Shown here: positions 26,866-35,092 of the stretch, in pieces
Position numbering within the stretch: position 1 is the stretch's first letter
Layout of the letters: the number at the start of each line of letters is the position of its first letter
Origin: Streptomyces olivochromogenes
GTDB taxonomy: Bacteria > Actinomycetota > Actinomycetes > Streptomycetales > Streptomycetaceae
Length of the DNA: 64,000 bases
Assembly: GCF_021538895.1 (NCBI RefSeq)
Contig: NZ_JADDRL010000051.1
Location: forward strand, 1-64,000
Reading direction: 5' to 3'
Notes under the pieces: model-generated
Databases searched by the model: none
What the model was told of the DNA's origin: nothing
Seen by the model: the letters and a program-made list of their open reading frames with translations, nothing else
Translations under genes and position numbers: made by a program

Positions 26866-29148
26866 TCACGCCATGGCGCTCAGGGTGTCCGCCAGCCGGC
26901 GTCGGGTCGCCCTGGCCGCCGGGAGGGCGGACAGCGCGACGGCGCCCAGGACGGCGGCCGCCCCCAGCAGCAGGACCAGGCGCCAGGAGGGGCTCTGGGC
27001 GATCCCGGCGCCGATCCCGCTGGAGTGGCCCTGGGCGTCGATCAGCCAGTGGGCGAGGGGGAGCCCCACGGCCGTGCCGACGAGCGCCGAGGCCAGCGCG
27101 GTGCAGCCGGTCGCCGTCACGGTGATCGCCGTGATCTGTCGCGGGGACAGCCCGATCGCCTTGAGCGCCGGCAGGTCCCGCTCGCTCTCGCGGACGGTGC
27201 CGCCGATCGCCGTCAGCAGCTCGATGAGCCCGATGAGCGCGAGGACCGCGATCAGCCCGACGACGACACCGCGCAGCGGGGACAGCCCGTCGGCCGGGTT
27301 GGTCACGGGATGCACGTCCAGGTGGCCGAGGCCTGCCGCGGCCAGCGCCCCGGCGACGGCGTGCGGGTCGGCGCCGGGCCGCAGCCGCAGCTGGTACAGG
27401 GTCGGGGCGAGCTTCGGGTCGTTGTCCTGGAGGGTGTCGAGCGAGGTCGAGATGACCCGGCCCGCGTTCTCCGGCTCGATGCTGCGGCCCACGATGTGCA
27501 GGATCTGCGGCTGGTCGCCGACGGTCATCCGCACCCAGTCGCCCACGTGCACGTCGAGCAGGTCGAGCAGGCCCTGCCCGGCCACCGCCTCGTCGGGGCC
27601 GCGCGGGGCCCGGCCCTCGGCGACCACGTAGGGGTACGGGTCCCGGTGGGTGCCGAGACCGCGCAGGGCGATCGTGGCGGTCTGGCCGGGGACCAGGGCG
27701 GCCACCTCGACGCCCGGGTAGGCGGCGGCGACCCGCGGGGCTCGGTCCAGCAGGGCGCGGGTCTCCCGGTCGCCGATACCGCCGTCGGTGCGGACGGTGA
27801 GCGACGCCGGCAGGCCCATCCGCTCCGGAGTGCTCTGGAAGCGGTCGATGGTGGTCCACGCGCTCATAGCGACCACGATCAGGAGCAGCGGCAGCGCGAG
27901 TCGGCCGACCGTGGCCAGCGTCCGGGGCCGGCGCGTGAACGCCCGGTGCCAGCCCAGGACCAGCGCGGGCGGCACCCGCAGGCCGAGCGCCCGGCGCGCG
28001 AGAGAGGACAGCCGCCCGCCTGCCGGAGCCGCCGAGCGGGGCACCGGCACCGGGGGCACCCGTCCCGCCCGCCAGGCCGCGAGCCCGGTGACCGCGCCGA
28101 TGAACAGCACGGCGCCGACCGGTACGGCGACCAGCGCGGCGGTGTGTCCCGGCAGCCCGTGCCACACCCCGACCGCGTCGCCCAGGCGTCCCGGGAGCCG
28201 GCTGCCCGGCCCCCAGGTGAGCGCCGCCGCGGCGACGGCGCCGAGCAGCGCGTACGCCACGTGCTGGAGCAGGAAGATCCGGACCACCTGGGCGGGCGTG
28301 AAGCCGATCGTCTTCAGCACCGAGATGTCCCGCAGATGGCCGCGGATCCGGGTGGCGATGGCGCCGTGCACGGCGAACCCGGCCGCGAGCAGCGCGCCCA
28401 GCCCGAACAGGCCGAGTATCTGGCCGAGCAGCCGGTTGTCGCCCTGTGCCTCGCCGCGCGCCTGCTGCCAGGTGGAGACCTCGCTGACCGCGCCCGAGCC
28501 CAGCAGCGTGACGGCGCGCTGGACGACGTAGTCGGTGTCGTCCGGGTCCGTCAGGCGCAGTCCGACCACCCGGCCGCCGGGGGCGCGCACGGCGGCCGAC
28601 GGCGCCCAGACCAGCCCCGGCCGGTCACCCGGGCTGTAGCGGGGCTCGGCGCTCTCGGCGATGCCGACGACGGTCAGGGTCCGGGCCGTGCCGGGCAGCG
28701 TCAGGCTGTCGCCGGGCTCGGCCAGCAGGGACCGGGCGAGGCGGCTCTCCAGGACCACGCCGTCCGGGGTGCCCGCATCCAGCCAGTGACCGGAGGTGAG
28801 CAGTGGGCGGCCGACGGTGGGCCGGCCGGCCGTGGCGCGCAGTTCGACGAAGGCGCGGGTGCCGCGGTCGGCGACGGTGACCGACTCGGTGGAGTAGGGG
28901 CCCGCGACGGTCTGGACGCCGTCCAGGCCGATCAGCCTGCCGGTGTCCGCGGACGCGGTGGTGTGCAGCCACACGTGGGCGCCGCGGGCCTGCGCGAAGA
29001 CGCGCTGCCAGGGGTTGGTCGCATAGCCGAAGAGTGCCGTGGCCAGCAGGAGCGAGGCGACGATTCCGGCGGTCGCGAGCACCATGAACAGCGCCTCGCC
29101 GCGGTGCGTGCGCAGATCCGAATGCGCCCAGCGCAACGTGGCCCGCAC
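26866..29148 (-). CDS. ABC transporter permease, FtsX/MacB type
   Basis: 760-residue membrane protein. One helix near the N-terminus (ALFMVLATAGIVASLLLATALFGY) is followed by a large extracytoplasmic domain. Three helices (about 245-360) come next, then the same plan repeats in the second half, ending in helices around 620-745. This duplicated FtsX layout belongs to MacB/LolE-like exporters that extrude peptides, lipids or lipoproteins mechanically. It follows the ATPase gene after 51 bases, and a PadR regulator lies upstream of that: a typical drug or peptide resistance cassette. Confidence 0.88.
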   Translation of the reverse strand: MRATLRWAHSDLRTHRGEALFMVLATAGIVASLLLATALFGYATNPWQRVFAQARGAHVWLHTTASADTGRLIGLDGVQTVAGPYSTESVTVADRGTRAFVELRATAGRPTVGRPLLTSGHWLDAGTPDGVVLESRLARSLLAEPGDSLTLPGTARTLTVVGIAESAEPRYSPGDRPGLVWAPSAAVRAPGGRVVGLRLTDPDDTDYVVQRAVTLLGSGAVSEVSTWQQARGEAQGDNRLLGQILGLFGLGALLAAGFAVHGAIATRIRGHLRDISVLKTIGFTPAQVVRIFLLQHVAYALLGAVAAAALTWGPGSRLPGRLGDAVGVWHGLPGHTAALVAVPVGAVLFIGAVTGLAAWRAGRVPPVPVPRSAAPAGGRLSSLARRALGLRVPPALVLGWHRAFTRRPRTLATVGRLALPLLLIVVAMSAWTTIDRFQSTPERMGLPASLTVRTDGGIGDRETRALLDRAPRVAAAYPGVEVAALVPGQTATIALRGLGTHRDPYPYVVAEGRAPRGPDEAVAGQGLLDLLDVHVGDWVRMTVGDQPQILHIVGRSIEPENAGRVISTSLDTLQDNDPKLAPTLYQLRLRPGADPHAVAGALAAAGLGHLDVHPVTNPADGLSPLRGVVVGLIAVLALIGLIELLTAIGGTVRESERDLPALKAIGLSPRQITAITVTATGCTALASALVGTAVGLPLAHWLIDAQGHSSGIGAGIAQSPSWRLVLLLGAAAVLGAVALSALPAARATRRRLADTLSAMA

Positions 29149-29199
29149 GCCCTCAGCCCCTCGCTCGCGACAACGCGTCGTACACAGCGGCCACGTCCC

Positions 29200-29949
29200 T
29201 CAGTCCCTCAGTTCCAGCACGCCCGAGATGCCGGCGCCCCGGGACGGCGTGCCGTCGAGGGTGGCGTCGTCGGCGATGCGGCCGTCGAAGAAGCTGATGA
29301 CGCGGTCGGCGGCGCTGGCCAGCCGGGCGTCGTGGGTGACCAGCACGATGGTCTGGCCGCGCTGGTGGAAGCGGGACAGCAGGCGCATCACCTCGCGGGT
29401 GCCCTTGCTGTCGAGGCTGCCCGCGGGCTCGTCCGCCAGCAGCAGCGGGGGATGGTTGACCAGGGCCCGGGCCAGCGCCACGCGCTGCTGCTCACCGCCG
29501 GACAGCTCGCCCGGCATGCTGCGCTCCTTGCCCGCGAGGCCCAGCTCGGTCAGCAGTTCCTCCCGCTCGGTCCGCGCCCGCTTCGGCGGGACACCGGCGA
29601 GCAGGGCCGGCAGCTCGACGTTGTCGGCGACCGACAGATTGGAGACCAGGTTGAAGAACTGGAAGACGATCCCGATGCGCTTCCTGCGCTCCATCGCCCA
29701 GCGCGCCTCGGAGTAGGAGTCGGCGCACTCGCCGTCCAGCCAGATGCGGCCGGCGTCCGGCCGCTGCAGCCCGCCGAGCAGGTGCAGGAGCGTGGACTTC
29801 CCGGCGCCGGAGGGGCCGGTGACGGCGACGAACTCGCCCCGTGCGACGGACAGGCCCACCCCGCGTACGGCATGCGCGGGCGCGCCCTCGCCGTAGTGGG
29901 TCTTGACCAGGCCCTCGGCACGCAGCAGAGGAGTGGGGGTGTCGCTCAC
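29200..29949 (-). CDS. ABC transporter ATP-binding protein (MacB/LolD type)
   Basis: 249-residue ATPase: Walker A TGPSGAGKSTLLH, Q-loop FQFFNLVSNLSVADNVELP, signature LSGGEQQRVALARAL, Walker B LLLADEPAGSLD, His-loop THD. It energises the FtsX-like permease downstream. The GTG at 29949 overlaps the padR stop by 4 bases (GTGA), which decides the start and shows coupling. Confidence 0.95.
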   Translation of the reverse strand: MSDTPTPLLRAEGLVKTHYGEGAPAHAVRGVGLSVARGEFVAVTGPSGAGKSTLLHLLGGLQRPDAGRIWLDGECADSYSEARWAMERRKRIGIVFQFFNLVSNLSVADNVELPALLAGVPPKRARTEREELLTELGLAGKERSMPGELSGGEQQRVALARALVNHPPLLLADEPAGSLDSKGTREVMRLLSRFHQRGQTIVLVTHDARLASAADRVISFFDGRIADDATLDGTPSRGAGISGVLELRD

Positions 29950-30461
29950 TCCAGCTCCTCCAGCTCCTCCTGGCACCGCTCCAGCCAGTCGAGGTCGGCC
30001 TGCAGATGCAGCATGGCGCCCTCTATCAGCAGGTGGGCGATGCGGTTGTCCCGGTTCTCGGTGGCGGCCAGTTTCGACAGGTCGCGCATGGTGTTGAGGT
30101 ACTGGCGCCGCTGTCTGTTGATGAGGGCGATCTGTTCGGCGAGACCGGTCCGCGGGGCGAGGGCCAGTTTCATGAAGAACTCGTCCCGGACCCGTGGCTC
30201 GTCCTCGGGCACCTCGAACCAGGCGCGCAGCGCCTCACGCCCGGCGTCGGTGAGGTGGTAGACCTTCTTGTTGGGCCGGCTGGACTGCTCGACGTCCTCG
30301 CCCTCGATCAGTCCCGACTTCTCGAGGCGGCCGAGGGTCACGTAGATCTGGCCGACGTTCGGCTGAGGGTACGCGGAGCCCAGCAGTTGCTCAAGGTCCT
30401 GCTTCAGCTCGTACCCGTGGGCGGGGCCGCGCGCGAGGAGTGCCAGGAGGGGCAGGCGCAC
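29946..30461 (-). CDS. PadR-family transcriptional regulator
   Basis: 171-residue regulator. The winged HTH is residues about 1-85 (LLALLARGPAHGYELKQDLEQLLG...NVGQIYVTLGRLEKSGLIEGE), followed by the helical dimerisation domain of subfamily 1 PadRs. AGGAGG lies 9 bases before the GTG. It is first gene of the export operon and has the palindrome ATACCT-AAC-AGGTAT just upstream, so autoregulated repression of the exporter is likely. Confidence 0.93.
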   Translation of the reverse strand: MRLPLLALLARGPAHGYELKQDLEQLLGSAYPQPNVGQIYVTLGRLEKSGLIEGEDVEQSSRPNKKVYHLTDAGREALRAWFEVPEDEPRVRDEFFMKLALAPRTGLAEQIALINRQRRQYLNTMRDLSKLAATENRDNRIAHLLIEGAMLHLQADLDWLERCQEELEELE

Positions 30462-30511
30462 TCGTGCTGTCCTCCTGTCTGCTCAATGTGCTCCAGGCCC
30501 TAGTATCGCCC

Positions 30512-30526
30512 ATACCTAACAGGTAT
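30512..30526. promoter_or_regulatory. PadR operator candidate ATACCT-N3-AGGTAT
   Basis: Perfect 6-base arms in an AT-rich island, 51 bases upstream of the padR start codon and 64 upstream of the divergent solute-binding protein gene. It probably overlaps the padR promoter; GATACT at about 30503-30508 on the minus strand could be its -10. Confidence 0.6.
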
Positions 30527-30589
30527 ACATGGCCTCTGACCGTCGGGCGAGGGTGCCCGTGGCCGGGTGTACGTGCTAGGGAGGAACCT

Positions 30590-31858
30590 ATGCGGTGGAT
30601 GCGCGCCGCCGGTAGGGGGCTCCTCGTTCTCGCCGTGGTCCTCACCGGGTACGTGGCCTCCGGCGCACACGCCGACGAGGGCGCCGACGGCCGTGGCCCG
30701 CTCACCCTGGCCACCGCGGGGGACCTGACGGGCTACCTCGGCCCGCTGCTGGACGGCTGGAACCGTGCCCACCCTGCCGAGAAGGTCACCCTCGTCGAGC
30801 TCCCGGACTCCGCCGACGAGACCCACGCGCAGATGATCACCGACCTGCGCGGCGGGGACGGCGGCCGCTTCGACGTCCTCAACATCGACGTCAACTGGAC
30901 CTCGGAGTTCGCCGCGGCCGGCTGGATCCGCCCGCTGCCGCGCGACAGCTTCCCGCTGAGCGGCTTCCTGCGGCCGGTCGTCGACACGGCCACCTACGAC
31001 GGGCGCCTGTACGCGGTCCCGTACGTCACCAACGCCGGCCTGCTCCTGTACCGCAAGGACGTCCTCGACAAGGAGGGCGTGCAGCCGCCGCGCACCTGGG
31101 CCGAGCTGGAGCGCGACGCGAAGACCATTGCGCCCAAGTACGGGCTCGACGGCTACGCGGGCCAGTTCCTGCCGTACGAGGGCCTCACCGTGAACGCGGC
31201 CGAGGCGGTGTACTCGGCGGGCGGGAGCATCCTCGGCGACGAGGGCGAGCGCGTCACCGTGAACTCCGACGCGGCCCGCGAGGGCATCGGGTTCCTCGCG
31301 CGCGGCGTGCGCGAGGGCTGGATACCGAAGCGGGCCCTGACGTACAAGGAGGAGGAGTCCAAGCAGGCCTTCCAGGACGGCCGGCTCCTCTTCCTGCGCA
31401 ACTGGCCCTACGCGTACGCCGTCGCCTCGGCCCCGGGCTCCCCGGTCGCCGGGAAGATCGGCGCCGTACCGCTGCCCGGACCGGACGGACGCGGCAGGAG
31501 CGTGCTCGGCGGCTCGAACCTCGCCGTCAACGCGCACGCCCGCCATCCCGACTCGGCCGCGCGCCTCATCGCGTACCTCACCGGCGAGCGCGTCCAGCGC
31601 CAGGTCCTCACCCGCGGCGCGCTGCCCCCCGTACGCGCCTCGCTCTACGACGATCCCGCGCTCGTCCGGCGGTTCCCCTATCTGCCGACCCTGCGCACCG
31701 CTGTGCTCTCGGCCGCCCCGCGCCCCAAGAGCCCGCACTACGACCAGGTCAGCCTGGTGGTGCAGGCGGTCGTCCACGACGCGCTGACCGGGCGGGAGAC
31801 GCCCGAGAGCGCGGTACGGCGGCTGGCCCGCGAACTCGCGGCCGTCTCCCACCGCTAG
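30590..31858 (+). CDS. Extracellular sugar-binding protein, non-lipidated
   Basis: 422-residue family 1 solute-binding protein (MalE-like). The signal peptide ends near SGAHA-DEG and lacks a lipobox Cys, which is unusual for a Gram-positive binding protein. The mature part has the family features: DVLNIDVNWTSEFAAAGWIRPL, YDGRLYAVPYVTNAGLLLYRKDVL, FLRNWPYAYAVA, GGSNLAVNAHARHPDSAARLIAYLTG. GGGAGGAA precedes the ATG. It lies just before the GH13 gene and may serve the same transporter or release sugars to it, but a 206-base gap separates them. Confidence 0.85.
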   Translation: MRWMRAAGRGLLVLAVVLTGYVASGAHADEGADGRGPLTLATAGDLTGYLGPLLDGWNRAHPAEKVTLVELPDSADETHAQMITDLRGGDGGRFDVLNIDVNWTSEFAAAGWIRPLPRDSFPLSGFLRPVVDTATYDGRLYAVPYVTNAGLLLYRKDVLDKEGVQPPRTWAELERDAKTIAPKYGLDGYAGQFLPYEGLTVNAAEAVYSAGGSILGDEGERVTVNSDAAREGIGFLARGVREGWIPKRALTYKEEESKQAFQDGRLLFLRNWPYAYAVASAPGSPVAGKIGAVPLPGPDGRGRSVLGGSNLAVNAHARHPDSAARLIAYLTGERVQRQVLTRGALPPVRASLYDDPALVRRFPYLPTLRTAVLSAAPRPKSPHYDQVSLVVQAVVHDALTGRETPESAVRRLARELAAVSHR

Positions 31859-31895
31859 AGCCCTCGCGTCCGACCCTTTCTGTCGGAGTCCTCTA

Positions 31896-31912
31896 GTTAC
31901 ATGTTAGGTAAC
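31896..31912. repeat. Inverted repeat GTTAC-N7-GTAAC
   Basis: 5-base arms in an AT-rich stretch between the solute-binding protein and GH13 genes. It may be an operator for the alpha-glucoside genes; weak on its own. Confidence 0.3.
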
Positions 31913-31994
31913 GCGGACGTCTCATCTCGCTCCCCCGTGCCCGATTAAATCGGGACATACATCCCCAACTGTGCAGTAGCTTGCGGACAGTTCA

Positions 31995-32025
31995 TTGACA
32001 CCCTCACGACACGCCTACTTAACAT
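31995..32025 (+). promoter_or_regulatory. Candidate promoter of the GH13-ABC operon
   Basis: TTGACA, 19 bases, TAACAT, in a region poorer in GC than its surroundings, about 40 bases before the GTG start of the GH13 gene. Confidence 0.45.
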
Positions 32026-32064
32026 GCATGCATAACGGTTGGCACGCACAGACAGGTCAACGGG

Positions 32065-33702
32065 GTGAGTCCCAAGCACATCCGCACCCACCACTGGTGG
32101 CGCGACGCGGTGATCTACCAGGTGTACGTCCGCAGCTTCCTGGACAGCACCGGCGATGGAATCGGCGATCTGGCAGGGGTCAGGGCCGGACTGCCGTACC
32201 TCAAGAAGCTCGGCGTCGACGGCATCTGGCTGAGCCCCTTCTACCCCTCGCCCCAGCACGACCACGGCTACGACGTCGCCGACTACTGCGGCGTCGACCC
32301 GCTCTTCGGCGACCTCGCCGAGTTCGACCTGCTGGTGGGCGCCGCCCGGCGGCTGGGCATCAAGGTGCTCCTGGACGTCGTCCCCAACCACTGCTCCAGC
32401 GAGCACCCGTGGTTCGGCGAGGCGCTCGCCGCCGAGCCGGGCAGCCCGGCCCGCGCCCGCTTCCACTTCGCCGACGGCCGCGGCCCGGACGGCGCCGAGC
32501 CGCCCAACAACTGGCACGCAATGTTCGGCGGCCCGGCCTGGACCCGGGTCACCGAGTCCGACGGCCGCCCCGGCCAGTGGTACCTGCACATGTTCACGCC
32601 GGAGCAGCCCGACTGGAACTGGCGCACCCCCGAGATCCCCGCCGAGTTCGACCGCGTCCTGCGCTTCTGGCTGGACCGGGGCGTGGACGGCTTCCGCATC
32701 GACGTCGCCGCCGGACTCTTCAAGCACCCGGACCTGCCCGACTCCCCGGACCCGGAGGCCGACGCCCGCACCCGCGACTCGGTCAACCCGCTCGCCTGGA
32801 ACCAGCCCGAGGTCCACGACGTGTGGCGGCACTGGCGGTCGGTGTGCGAGGAGTACACCGACCGCGACGGCCGCGAGCGCCTCCTGGTCGGCGAGGTCTC
32901 GGTGCCCACGGCCCGCGAACACGCCCGCTACGTCCGCCCGGACGAACTCCACCAGGCCTTCTTCTTCGACCTGCTCGGCGCCCCCTGGGACGCCGACGCC
33001 TTCCGCAAGGTCATCGCCGAGGCCATGCAGGACATAGCCGGCACGGGCTCGACGGTCACCTGGGTCCTCAACAACCACGACCAGGTCCGCACCGTCACCC
33101 GCTACGGAGAACCCGCCACCGAGGGCAGCGGCATCGGTGCCGCCCGCGCCCGCGCCGCCGCGCTGCTGATGCTGGCGCTGCCCGGAGCCGCGTACATCTA
33201 CCAGGGCGAGGAGCTCGGCCTGCCCGAGGTCGTCGATCTGCCCGACGACGTGCTCACCGACCCGATCTTCCGCCGCACCGGCAGCCGCGCCCGGATCCGC
33301 GACGGCTGCCGGGTGCCGCTGCCGTGGTCGGGACAGGCCTCCCCGTTCGGCTTCACCTCGGGCGCGGAGGGCGCGAAGCCCTGGCTGCCGCAGCCCGCGT
33401 GGTTCGCCGAGCACGCCACCGACCGGGCCCTCGCCGACACCCGCTCCTTCTGGCACCTCTACCGCGACGGCCTCCAACTGCGCGCCGCCCTGCCCCAGCT
33501 CGGCGAGGGCACGCTGCGCTGGCTGGACGCCCCGCCCGGCGTGCTGGCCTTCGCCCGCGGCGACGACCTGGTCTGCGCCGTCAACTTCGGTACGTCCCCC
33601 ACACCCGCGCCGGTCTCCGGCACCCCCCTGTTGTCCAGCGGTCCGTGTCCGGCCGGGGTGCTGCCCGGTTCGACCGCGGCCTGGTGGCTGAACGACCTCT
33701 GA
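32065..33702 (+). CDS. GH13 alpha-glucosidase
   Basis: 545-residue intracellular glycoside hydrolase (no signal peptide) of the oligo-1,6-glucosidase / GH13_30-like alpha-glucosidase type. It should cleave terminal alpha-glucose from imported oligosaccharides. The (beta/alpha)8 motifs are complete: LLDVVPNH, GFRIDVA with nucleophile Asp213, LLVGEVS with acid/base Glu277, and NNHDQVR with Asp339. WWRDAVIYQVYVRSF at the N-terminus is diagnostic. The GTG start has only a weak ribosome site (CAACGGG). The lipoprotein and permeases follow, so it is the catabolic partner of the importer; maltose, isomaltose or trehalose specificity cannot be decided. Confidence 0.92.
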   Translation: MSPKHIRTHHWWRDAVIYQVYVRSFLDSTGDGIGDLAGVRAGLPYLKKLGVDGIWLSPFYPSPQHDHGYDVADYCGVDPLFGDLAEFDLLVGAARRLGIKVLLDVVPNHCSSEHPWFGEALAAEPGSPARARFHFADGRGPDGAEPPNNWHAMFGGPAWTRVTESDGRPGQWYLHMFTPEQPDWNWRTPEIPAEFDRVLRFWLDRGVDGFRIDVAAGLFKHPDLPDSPDPEADARTRDSVNPLAWNQPEVHDVWRHWRSVCEEYTDRDGRERLLVGEVSVPTAREHARYVRPDELHQAFFFDLLGAPWDADAFRKVIAEAMQDIAGTGSTVTWVLNNHDQVRTVTRYGEPATEGSGIGAARARAAALLMLALPGAAYIYQGEELGLPEVVDLPDDVLTDPIFRRTGSRARIRDGCRVPLPWSGQASPFGFTSGAEGAKPWLPQPAWFAEHATDRALADTRSFWHLYRDGLQLRAALPQLGEGTLRWLDAPPGVLAFARGDDLVCAVNFGTSPTPAPVSGTPLLSSGPCPAGVLPGSTAAWWLNDL

Positions 33703-33757
33703 TCACCCCGCATCCCGAAACAGCCGTCAACTCCCACCTCCCGAAGGGACATCAACG

Positions 33758-35086
33758 ATGATGCGACGACGTACGACCCTGCTCACCGGCTGCACCGCCC
33801 TGGCCCTGGCCCTCGGCGCGACCGCCTGCGGCGGAAGCGGCCCGGTCTCCGCCGGCGGCGGCGACAAGGCGCTCGACGGCCAGACGGTCACCGTGGCCGG
33901 TGTCTGGTCCGGCAGCGAGCAGAAGAACTTCCAGAAGGTGCTGGACGCCTTCTCCGAGAAGACCGGCGCCAAGACCCAGTTCGTGTCCACCGGTGACAAC
34001 GTCTCCACCGTCGTCGGCAGCAAGATCGAGGGCGGCAACGCCCCCGACGTCGTCATGGTCCCGCAGGTGGGCGTGCTCCAGCAGTTCGCGAAGAAGGGCT
34101 GGCTCAAGCCGCTGTCCCCGGCCACCCAGAAGACGGTCGACGCCGACTTCGCGCCCGTGTGGAAGAAGTACGGCAGCGTCGACGGCACCCTCTACGGCCT
34201 CTACTTCAAGGCCGCCCACAAGTCGACGGTCTGGTACAGCCCCGACGCCCTCGCGCAGGCGGGTGTGAAGCCTCCTACGACCTACGCCGAGATGCTCAAG
34301 GCCGGGCACACCGTCTCCGACTCCGGACTCGCCGCCTTCTCGGTCGCCGGACAGGACGGCTGGACGCTCACCGACTGGTTCGAGAACATCTACCTCTCCC
34401 AGGCCGGACCCGAGAAGTACGACGCCCTCGCCGCCCACAAGCTGAAGTGGACCGACGCGAGCGTGGTCAAGGCGCTCACCACGCTCGGCAAGCTGTTCAA
34501 GGACAAGCAGCTGATCGCGGGCGGCCAGAAGGCGGCCCTCAACACCGACTTCCCGGGCTCCGTGGAGAAGGTGTTCGGCCCCAAGCCCGAGGCCGGCCTG
34601 GTCTACGAGGGCGACTTCGTGGCCGGCGTGGCGCACGACCAGTTCGGCAAGACCATCGGCACGGACGCGAACTTCTTCCCCTTCCCGGCGGTCGACGGCG
34701 GTACGGCACCGGTCGTCAGCGGCGGCGACGCGGCAGTGGTCCTCAAGGACGGCAAGAACGCCAAGGCCGGCATGAAGCTCATGGAGTACCTCGCGAGCCC
34801 CGAGGCCGCGGCCGTCTGGGCGAAGGCCGGCGGCTTCCTGTCCCCGAACAAGAAGCTCGACCTCGCCTCCTACGGCGACGACGTCACCCGCGCCACCGCC
34901 AAGTCCCTGGTCGAGGCGGGCGATTCGGTCCGCTTCGACATGTCCGACCAGGCGCCCGCGGCCTTCGGCGGCACCAAGGGCGCGGGGGAGTGGAAGCTCC
35001 TCCAGGACTTCCTGCGCGACCCGTCCGACCCGAAGGGGACCGCGGCCGGCCTGGAGGCCGCTGCGGCCAAGGCATACCAGGACTGA
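33758..35086 (+). CDS. Alpha-glucoside ABC transporter, solute-binding lipoprotein
   Basis: 442-residue family 1 substrate-binding protein (AglE-like). The signal ends in ATAC with lipid-anchored Cys24, then GGSG. The mature part begins TVTVAGVWSGSEQKNFQKVLDAFSEKTG, typical of the family, with GVLQQFAKKGWLKPL and LYGLYFKAAHKSTVWYSPDAL lining the sugar site. The tail, FDMSDQAPAAFGG...GEWKLLQDFL, resembles alpha-glucoside binding proteins. GAAGGGA precedes the ATG. It is followed 6 bases later by the first permease. Confidence 0.92.
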   Translation: MMRRRTTLLTGCTALALALGATACGGSGPVSAGGGDKALDGQTVTVAGVWSGSEQKNFQKVLDAFSEKTGAKTQFVSTGDNVSTVVGSKIEGGNAPDVVMVPQVGVLQQFAKKGWLKPLSPATQKTVDADFAPVWKKYGSVDGTLYGLYFKAAHKSTVWYSPDALAQAGVKPPTTYAEMLKAGHTVSDSGLAAFSVAGQDGWTLTDWFENIYLSQAGPEKYDALAAHKLKWTDASVVKALTTLGKLFKDKQLIAGGQKAALNTDFPGSVEKVFGPKPEAGLVYEGDFVAGVAHDQFGKTIGTDANFFPFPAVDGGTAPVVSGGDAAVVLKDGKNAKAGMKLMEYLASPEAAAVWAKAGGFLSPNKKLDLASYGDDVTRATAKSLVEAGDSVRFDMSDQAPAAFGGTKGAGEWKLLQDFLRDPSDPKGTAAGLEAAAAKAYQD

Positions 35087-35092
35087 CCTGCC

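Noticed and set aside
32065..33702. GH13 as trehalose synthase (TreS)
   Set aside because: Too short, lacks the TreS C-terminal part, and sits with a sugar importer; alpha-glucosidase fits better.
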